Of a DNA stretch of 64,000 bases, positions 58,335 through 64,000 are shown piece by piece (position 1 is the stretch's first letter; the number at the start of each line of letters is the position of its first letter). Source of the DNA: Citroniella saccharovorans. GTDB lineage: Bacteria; Bacillota; Clostridia; Tissierellales; Peptoniphilaceae. The stretch covers positions 434,001 through 498,000 of the forward strand of contig NZ_JAYKOT010000003.1 of NCBI RefSeq assembly GCF_035481615.1, in the 5' to 3' direction. The notes beneath the pieces were generated by a model. That model had not been told where the DNA came from and made no database searches. It worked only from the letters and a program-made list of their open reading frames with translations. The position numbers were made by a program, and so were the translations under genes.

Positions 58335-59120
58335 ATGAGTACAAATATTGAAAAAAAAGTTGTAAATATTGGAGACCTTCAAATCGGAGGAGACAAAAAA
58401 ATAATTATAGCTGGTCCTTGCTCCATTGAATCCAGAGACCATATTATTGATGAAGCAGTAGAACTAAAAAAAATTGGAGTAGATATTTTAAGAGGTGGGG
58501 CATTTAAACCTAGAACATCTCCTTATGATTTTCAAGGACTTGGTTTTGAAGCAGTAAACTACCTAAAAGAAGCTAAAGATAAAACAGGGTTAATCATTGC
58601 AACTGAAGTTCTTAGTGAAAGTGACGTAGACAAGATGAAAGATCTTATAGATATTTTTCAAATAGGATCAAGAAATATGTATAACTATGCTCTTTTAAAA
58701 AAGGTGGCTAGGACTGGAAAACCAATAATTTTAAAAAGAGGATTTTCAGCAACTCTTAATGAATGGGAAATGGCAGGAAAATATATAGAGCTTGAAGGCA
58801 ATTCTAATATTATTTTCTGCGAAAGAGGAATAAGAACATTTGAAAGAGAAACTAGAAATACTTTAGACCTAGCTGGAGCTTATCTTCTTAAGAAAAAAAC
58901 TTCATATCCAGTTATAGTTGACCCAAGTCATGGAACAGGAAGGAGAGATTTAATAGAGCCTCTTGTAAGAGCAAGTCTTGCCATGGGCCTTGACGGAATT
59001 ATGGTTGAAGTTCATAAGTGTCCAGACAATGCAAAAAGTGACGCTAAGCAAACTATTGACTACGAAACTTATAAAAAAATTAGCGAATATGTAGGTAAGT
59101 TTAATGAAAATAGAGCTTGA
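58335..59120 (+). CDS. aroF: DAHP synthase, type I beta
   Basis: First step of the shikimate pathway: condenses PEP and erythrose-4-phosphate. The 261-residue protein has IIAGPCSIESRDHI, LRGGAFKPRTSPYDFQGLG, DIFQIGSRNMYNYALLKKV, KPIILKRGFSATLNEW and VIVDPSHGTGRRDLI, the hallmarks of the AroF/AroG-beta (KDO8P-synthase-like) type. It lacks a fused ACT or chorismate mutase regulatory domain. The gene overlaps pabC by 17 bases. Confidence 0.95.
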   Translation: MSTNIEKKVVNIGDLQIGGDKKIIIAGPCSIESRDHIIDEAVELKKIGVDILRGGAFKPRTSPYDFQGLGFEAVNYLKEAKDKTGLIIATEVLSESDVDKMKDLIDIFQIGSRNMYNYALLKKVARTGKPIILKRGFSATLNEWEMAGKYIELEGNSNIIFCERGIRTFERETRNTLDLAGAYLLKKKTSYPVIVDPSHGTGRRDLIEPLVRASLAMGLDGIMVEVHKCPDNAKSDAKQTIDYETYKKISEYVGKFNENRA

Positions 59121-59818
59121 TGATGGTTATTTTTTTGGAAAAGGAGCTTTTGAAACTATAAAAGTGGTAGAGAAAAAACCAGTTTTCTTAGAAAGACATT
59201 TAAAAAGGCTATATGGGACATTAGAATTTTTAGGAATTGATAAAAAGATTGTACTTGGAGACCTAGATAAATTTATAAGTGAAACCAAGGAAAGAAATTT
59301 TATTCTTAAAATAGTTGTTTCAGAAAAAAATATTATTTTTTCTAAAAGAGTGGATCCTTATATAAATAATTATAGTAGCTATCGACTAACTATATCCGAT
59401 TCGAAAAAAATCATCAAGTTCAAAATTACTCTATCATAAAACTTTAGCCTACTATGAAAATATTTTAGACCATAAAGTAGCTTTAGATAAGGGCTTTGAT
59501 TCAGCTTTATTTTTAAATGAAAGAGATGAAATTACAGAAACTTCTTTTGCCAATATCTTTTTTGTAAGAAATGAAAAAATATATACACCTAAAGTATCTT
59601 CTGGACTTTTAAGGGGAACTATGAGAGATTATCTATTAGAAAATTTTTCAGTAGTAGAAGATACTATTAGAGTCGGTGACCTAAAAGAATTTGACGAGGC
59701 TTTTATTTCAAACTCTATAATGGGCGTAAGACCAGTAAAATCAATAAATAGCCTAGTTTTTTCAAGCTTTCAAGTTTTAGAAAAAATATTAAATAAGCTA
59801 AAGAAATATGGATTTTAA
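59104..59818 (+). CDS. pabC: Aminodeoxychorismate lyase (class IV aminotransferase fold), frameshifted
   Basis: Releases pyruvate from aminodeoxychorismate to give p-aminobenzoate. The N-terminal half reads DDGYFFGKGAFETIKVVEKKPVFLERHLKRL. The frame breaks in the A7 run at 59404-59410; removing one A restores SDSKKSSSSKLLYHKTLAYYENI, in which the HKTLAYYEN Lys is the expected PLP-binding residue, and then ETSFANIFFVRNEKIYTP and SSGLLRGTMRDYLLE, for 237 residues. As written, the first frame stops at 59439 before the PLP Lys. It is the last gene of the operon and is followed by a terminator. A D-amino acid aminotransferase is the alternative, made unlikely by the neighbouring PabA-PabB fusion. 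Confidence 0.87.
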
Positions 59819-59877
59819 AAAGTTTTAAAAAATAACCTTATTCTGCTATGCTTTTTATAAAAGATATATTAACTATT

Positions 59878-59908
59878 AAACCTTAAGTTTTTTCTTAAGG
59901 TTTTTTTA
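59878..59908 (+). terminator. Rho-independent terminator of the aro/pab operon
   Basis: AAACCTTAAG and CTTAAGGTTT form a 10-bp stem with a T-rich loop and a T tail. Confidence 0.88.
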
Positions 59909-59982
59909 TTGTGCGCTTTAGCATGAATAAACCACCAGCTATGCTGGTGGTAGAAAAATAAGCTTTAGCTTCAAGCAAAAAA

Positions 59983-60037
59983 CCTCCCATGATAAACTAT
60001 TTATGTTACTGGCAGTAGCATAGACAGAAAAGGGAGG
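59983..60037 (+). promoter_or_regulatory. 5' stem that hides the tnpA ribosome binding site
   Basis: ACCTCCC at 59982-59988 is complementary to GGGAGGT at 60032-60038, which is the ribosome binding site of tnpA eight bases before its ATG. Folding of the leader would block translation, as known for IS200 elements. Confidence 0.65.
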
Positions 60038-60045
60038 TATCCTAA

Positions 60046-60519
60046 ATGGATAATAATAGTTTATCACATACATCATGGAATTGTAAGTATCATATAGTAT
60101 TTGCTCCAAAATATAGAAGACAAGTAATATATGGAAGGTTAAAACAAGATATAGGAAAAATATTAAGGGACTTATGTGATAGAAAAGGAATAAGCATAAT
60201 AGAAGCAGAATGTTGTCCAGACCATATTCATATGTTGTTAGAAATTCCACCGAAATACAGCATATCTCAAACAATGGGCTATTTAAAAGGAAAAAGTAGT
60301 TTGATAATATTTGATAGACATGCAAACTTAAAATACAAATACGGAAATAGACATTTTTGGTGCAGAGGATATTATGTAGATACAGCAGGAAAAAATGCGA
60401 AAAAAATACAAGAATATATAAAAAATCAATTAAAAGAAGATTACATGGCAGACCAAATAAGCATTAAAGAATTTGTAGACCCGTTTACGGGAGAGCAAGT
60501 AAACAAAAGCAAAAAGTAA
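60046..60519 (+). CDS. tnpA: IS200/IS605-family transposase TnpA (Y1 HUH)
   Basis: A 157-residue HUH-class tyrosine transposase. It opens with SHTSWNCKYHIVFAPKYRRQV, the usual start of the family. The HUH motif is in CCPDHIHMLLEIPP (about residues 64-77), and the catalytic Tyr is in KIQEYIKNQLKED (about residue 125). At 157 residues it is slightly longer than many relatives, owing to a Lys-rich tail VNKSKK. The protein looks intact and probably active. Confidence 0.93.
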   Translation: MDNNSLSHTSWNCKYHIVFAPKYRRQVIYGRLKQDIGKILRDLCDRKGISIIEAECCPDHIHMLLEIPPKYSISQTMGYLKGKSSLIIFDRHANLKYKYGNRHFWCRGYYVDTAGKNAKKIQEYIKNQLKEDYMADQISIKEFVDPFTGEQVNKSKK

Positions 60520-60801
60520 GGTGCTTTAGCACCAGCTGTGAAAATTGGTGCACGAGAAAGAAAGTTCGAAGCATGAAATGCTGCCGGTAACAGCCCCTTA
60601 TAGGGGCAAAACAAACCACCGGCTTAGCCGGTGGTTATGATTCCTAAAAGTTTAAAATATAAAATAAAAATATAATAGTTAAAAGTGTAAAATAAAAATT
60701 TATAAAATTTATAATAATTAACAATCTTCTATATATTATCTTGATTATTACATAGTTATATATTAATATAATTAAGGAGTTAATATTTAAAGGAGGAATT
60801 T

Positions 60802-62118
60802 ATGAAAAAACGTATTTTAGTTTTATTTTTATTATTTGTCCTAGCATTTACTGCTTGTACAAATGACAAAAAGACTATAGAAGAAGGAAGTTCAACTATT
60901 TCAACAGAGTTTGATATTAAGGAGAAATCTGACGGGAATAAAGAAGATAAAAAAGATAATTCTAATAAAGACATAAGCTCAATGTCTTTTGAGGAAATAA
61001 AAGAAAAAGCTAAGGGTACTACTGTAAACTTTTATGGTTATGGTGGAGATGTTCTTAGAAATGATTTTATAGATAAGACTTTTATCCCTTATGTTAAAGA
61101 AAATTATGATGTTACAGTTAATAGAGTTCCTATGGATATTGACGCTATTAATAACCTACTTCTAAATGAAAAGCAAGCCGGAAAAGATTCAGTAATAGAT
61201 GTAGTTTGGATTAATGGAGAAAATTTTTATTCAAATAAAGAGGCAGGTTTACTTTTTGGACCTTTTACAGATAAATTAGATAATTTCAAAAAATATGTAG
61301 ACGAAAAATCTGATGATGTAAACTATGACTTTGCTTATCCAATTGAAGGATATGAAGCACCCTATGGTAAGGCACAACATGTATTAATTTATGATTCAGA
61401 AAAAGTTCCTAATCCACCAAAGAGCATGGAAGAATTAAAAGCTTGGGTGAAGGAAAACCCAGGAAAATTCACTTATCCACAAATGCCAGATTTCACGGCT
61501 TCAGCATTTTTTAGAAATGTAATTTCTGAAATTGTTGGCTATGAACAATTTATGGATTTTGATAAGGAATATAAAAAAGAAGATGTTTTAAAAGAAATTG
61601 ATCCGGCGATAGCATATTTAAACGAGATTGAACCATATCTTTGGAATGAAGGAAAAACTTATCCTAAGGACCTTGGAACACTTAATAATATGTTTAAGGA
61701 CGGAGAAGTTTGGATGACTATGAGTTACAATCCTTCTGCAGCTGACGTTGAAATAGCAAAAGGAGCATACAAAGATTCAGTTAGAACTTTTGTATTTAAT
61801 AGTGGAAACATAGGAAATACTCACTTCCTTGCAATTCCTTTAGGTTCAACAAATAAGGAAGGAGCAATAATGATGATTGATGCAATGCTTTCTTTTGAAA
61901 TGCAGCTAGAAAAATCTAAGCCTAAGGTACTTGGAGATATGCCAGTATTTGATATAAATAAACTTTCAGATGAAGAAAAGAAAGAACTTGAAGCTATAGA
62001 TAATGGAGTAGCAACTCTTCCAGCAAAGGAATTATTATCTAAAAGAATTCCAGAAATGCCAGCAAAACTAGTACCATTATTTGAAGAACTTTGGAATGAG
62101 AATGTTTTAAATAAGTAA
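60802..62118 (+). CDS. ABC transporter substrate-binding lipoprotein, YnjB-like
   Basis: A 438-residue lipoprotein with the lipobox LAFTAC (lipidated Cys near residue 19), a low-complexity Lys/Asp/Ser-rich spacer (about 25-65), and a type 2 periplasmic-binding-protein domain. The domain shows VNFYGYGGDVLRNDFID, DVVWINGENFYSNKEAGLLFGPF and MTMSYNPSAADVEIAKG, the pattern of the E. coli YnjB group. The substrate of the group is not established (thiamine- or metal-like ligands have been proposed). It is followed by two permease genes and an ATPase gene. GGAGG precedes the ATG. Confidence 0.87.
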   Translation: MKKRILVLFLLFVLAFTACTNDKKTIEEGSSTISTEFDIKEKSDGNKEDKKDNSNKDISSMSFEEIKEKAKGTTVNFYGYGGDVLRNDFIDKTFIPYVKENYDVTVNRVPMDIDAINNLLLNEKQAGKDSVIDVVWINGENFYSNKEAGLLFGPFTDKLDNFKKYVDEKSDDVNYDFAYPIEGYEAPYGKAQHVLIYDSEKVPNPPKSMEELKAWVKENPGKFTYPQMPDFTASAFFRNVISEIVGYEQFMDFDKEYKKEDVLKEIDPAIAYLNEIEPYLWNEGKTYPKDLGTLNNMFKDGEVWMTMSYNPSAADVEIAKGAYKDSVRTFVFNSGNIGNTHFLAIPLGSTNKEGAIMMIDAMLSFEMQLEKSKPKVLGDMPVFDINKLSDEEKKELEAIDNGVATLPAKELLSKRIPEMPAKLVPLFEELWNENVLNK

Positions 62119-62119
62119 G

Positions 62120-62987
62120 ATGAGAAAAAAAAAGGTTAGCCTATTTATATGTAGCACCACTAACAGCCTTTATTTTACTAATAGTTTTTTTATCGATATC
62201 TGAGTCTATCAAACAGTCTTTCGGAATTTTTGAAGCTATAGGGATGAATGAATTTACTTTAAAATACTATAAAGAAGTACTTTCTGGTGAGGAGTTTAAA
62301 AATTCATTCATCTTTTGCCTCAGATATTCTTTAATTTCAAGTGCTATTTCAGTAATTTTGGGGACAGTCATTGCTATATATATAAAAAGAAATAATGATA
62401 ACTTTTCTTATAGCGTTTTAAGATTATCCATAATAATTCCCCACATGGTTGTAGGTTTTATTATTTTTGGCATGCTAAGCAAGACAGGTTTAATTTCTAG
62501 AATTTTATATAGCCTTGGCTTAATTAATTCTATGGATCAATTTCCAAATTTGATTTATGACAGGGATGGAATTTCTCTAATAATTTCTTTTGTATATAAA
62601 GAGTTTTGCTTTATTGCCTTTACACTTGTTGCTGTTCTAAAGAGAATTAAGGATGAATATAGGGATCAGTCTTATGTACTTGGTGCAAATAAGATAAAGA
62701 CATTTTTTTATGTAACACTACCTATGATTTTACCAAATATACTTTATTCATTTATAGTAATATTTTCTTTCTCATTCTCTTCCTATGAACTTTCCAATAT
62801 TTTAGGACCATCAACTCCTAAATCACTTGCAACTATTGCTTATAACTACTACACAAGCCCACTTCTTACAGATAGGCCCTATGCGATGGTTTATAATTCA
62901 ATCTTATTACTAGTTGGACTTGTTGCTTTTATAATATTTGTTCTAGTTTATAGGAAGGTGGTTATTAAGGAGGCAACTTATGAGTAA
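62120..62987 (+). CDS. ABC transporter permease, first subunit (frameshifted near the start)
   Basis: An inner-membrane permease of the importer. The frame 62244-62987 shows SLISSAISVILGTVIAIYIKR and the EAA-like loop VLGANKIKTFFYVTLPMILPN, with about six transmembrane segments. Its natural start is the ATG at 62120, two bases after the lipoprotein stop: the frame from there breaks in the A9 run at 62125-62133, and removing one A gives MRKKRLAYLYVAPLTAFILLIVF, a normal first helix, for 288 residues in all. The ATG inside the gene at 62244 would lack the first helix. A run of nine A could also allow transcriptional slippage. Confidence 0.82.
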
Positions 62988-63750
62988 AAAACTTTTAAGA
63001 CTTTTCTTAATTATTTTTATATTATTTCCCCTTCTATTTACTCTAATTTGGGCATTTACTGAAAATTGGGAGTATGGTAAATTATTTCCTCAAGCTTTTT
63101 CTATTAGGGCTTGGAAATCTCTTTTTTTAAACAAAAATAATATTAAGATAATTTTAAATAGTTTGTATATTTCATTTATTGCTTCTATAATTTCAATTAT
63201 TATTAGTTATCCAGCAGCAAAAGCTATTGCCCTATATGATTTTAAGGGGAAAAGTTTGTTTAGATTAATTGTTTTTCTACCTATCGTTATACCAGTAACC
63301 TCGGTTGCAATCGGCTTGCATTTAAATTTGTTAAGATTAGGCCTAGCTAATACAAAAGCTGGAGTTGTTTTAGTTCATGCCTTTCCAGCCATACCTTATG
63401 CCTTTATGATTTTAGAACCTATTTTTTCATCTATAGGTGAAAATTACGAAAATCAAGCAATATTATTAGGAGCAAGTGGCCTAAAAAAATTTCTTTATGT
63501 AAATTTGCCTATGATGTTACCAGGACTTAGAAGTAGCTTTTTTATGAGCTTTGTTGTTTCATTCAGTCAATATTTTTTAACATTTTTAATCGGTGGAGGG
63601 CTTGTAAAAACTTATTCAACTATTGTTTTTCCAGTTATAAGCAATAAGGATAGACACGAAGCTTCAGTTTTTTCAATAGTTTTTATTTTAATATTATTAC
63701 TTGTTGGTTTTATTACATTTAGACTTGGAAATAGGAAGGAGGATGACTAA
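62980..63750 (+). CDS. ABC transporter permease, second subunit
   Basis: A 256-residue permease with about six transmembrane segments and the conserved loop LGASGLKKFLYVNLPMMLPGLRSSF that docks to the ATPase. It overlaps the first permease by 8 bases and the ATPase gene by one base (TAATG). In E. coli the equivalent YnjC is one long polypeptide with two permease halves; here the halves are separate genes. Confidence 0.88.
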   Translation: MSKKLLRLFLIIFILFPLLFTLIWAFTENWEYGKLFPQAFSIRAWKSLFLNKNNIKIILNSLYISFIASIISIIISYPAAKAIALYDFKGKSLFRLIVFLPIVIPVTSVAIGLHLNLLRLGLANTKAGVVLVHAFPAIPYAFMILEPIFSSIGENYENQAILLGASGLKKFLYVNLPMMLPGLRSSFFMSFVVSFSQYFLTFLIGGGLVKTYSTIVFPVISNKDRHEASVFSIVFILILLLVGFITFRLGNRKEDD

Positions 63751-64000
63751 TGACCTCTATATTGGAATTAAAAGAAATTGAATTTTGCTATGATAGTTCA
63801 ATTAAAATATTAGATAAAGTTAATTTAAAGGTTGATGAAGGAGAAGTTATAACTATTTTTGGTAAATCAGGTATTGGAAAGTCTACGCTCTTAAAAATAA
63901 TTTGCGGATTATTAGAGGCTAAATCTGGAAAAGTTTATTTAGATGGAAAAGATATTACTAATATACCTGCAAACAAAAGAAACATAGTTATGACGCTGCA
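63750..64000 (+). CDS. ABC transporter ATPase, 3' end outside the window
   Basis: The first 83 residues of an ABC importer ATPase: LELKEIEFCYDSSIKILDKVN, Walker A FGKSGIGKSTLLKIICGLL and IPANKRNIVMTLQ with the Q-loop at the very end of the window. It resembles the YnjD/PotA group and completes the importer encoded by the three preceding genes. The ATG overlaps the permease stop. Confidence 0.9.
   Translation, partial: MTSILELKEIEFCYDSSIKILDKVNLKVDEGEVITIFGKSGIGKSTLLKIICGLLEAKSGKVYLDGKDITNIPANKRNIVMTL

Larger units (their letters stand above)
59909..60640 (+). mobile_element. IS200-type insertion sequence
   Basis: Contains a single Y1 transposase gene, flanked by imperfectly matching subterminal hairpins: ACCACCAGC-TAT-GCTGGTGGT at 59931-59951 (left) and ACCACCGGC-TTA-GCCGGTGGT at 60615-60635 (right). 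There are no terminal inverted repeats or visible target duplication, as expected for IS200/IS605 elements, which move as single strands. Exact ends are uncertain by some 10-20 bases. There is no tnpB. It sits between the terminator of the aro/pab operon and the ABC importer operon, so insertion broke nothing visible. Confidence 0.88.

Noticed and set aside
62244..62987. ABC permease starting at the ATG 62244
   Set aside because: The frame is open further upstream with a good first transmembrane helix, and this ATG lacks a ribosome binding site; the ATG at 62120 with a one-base correction is better.
1..64000. tRNA or rRNA genes
   Set aside because: I looked through the intergenic stretches for cloverleaf ends (GG...CCA, TTCGA loops) and long GC-rich blocks and saw none; a covariance-model scan would settle it.

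Overview
The window is low-GC DNA (A/T-rich spacers, AGGAGG-type ribosome binding sites, TTG starts, U-tailed hairpin terminators). The gene content suggests an anaerobic Gram-positive coccus of the Tissierellia/Peptoniphilaceae type (Anaerococcus, Peptoniphilus, Helcococcus and relatives). This assignment is an inference from gene families; there is no rRNA or other marker gene here.

Layout. 1-2000: end of a membrane protein gene, xpt and a GNAT acetyltransferase. 2406-12419: a complete type I-E CRISPR-Cas locus in the order cas3-cse1-cse2-cas7-cas5-cas6e-cas1-cas2, all on the + strand behind one recognisable promoter. Cas2 carries a C-terminal DnaQ-like exonuclease. The array of 8 repeats and 7 spacers starts only 23 bp after cas2. 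12600-32900: mostly single genes and small operons: a GntR/YtrA-type regulator with a membrane protein and a perfect operator, a methyltransferase, a DUF438 protein with a TIGR04076 protein, a K+ channel, a membrane-anchored MsrAB, a NatAB-like ABC exporter, a TldD/TldE pair and a cytosolic alpha-amylase. 33242-45239: three consecutive large secreted surface proteins (one metallophosphoesterase and two BspA-like leucine-rich-repeat proteins). They share almost the same roughly 940-bp 3' end encoding three cell-wall-binding repeats (CWB2). 45353-47454: a TetR operon with two matching operators. 48837-50930: a hydroxyacyl-CoA dehydrogenase, a DUF1294 protein and dihydrofolate reductase. 51042-59818: a compact operon encoding the whole path from DAHP synthesis to chorismate and p-aminobenzoate, with two multi-domain fusions (chorismate mutase-AroE-AroK and AroQ-PabA-PabB). 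59909-60640: an IS200-type insertion sequence. 60802-64000: a YnjBCD-like ABC importer whose ATPase runs off the window.

How the genes work together. The I-E locus has every component needed for adaptation, crRNA processing, Cascade assembly and Cas3 degradation. The aro/pab operon beside folA looks like a folate-supply unit: eleven predicted activities or activity-type domains on seven polypeptides, with no tryptophan, phenylalanine or tyrosine genes nearby. The three CWB2 proteins probably display different ectodomains on one common wall anchor.

Main caveat. Seven genes (cas3, a P-loop kinase, msrAB, the third surface protein, aroA, pabC and an ABC permease) are each broken by a single-base indel in an A or T homopolymer. 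The family-typical protein continues immediately in the next frame. Six are +1 and one is -1. The most economical reading is homopolymer sequencing or assembly error, not seven pseudogenes; I annotate them as whole genes with the break stated.
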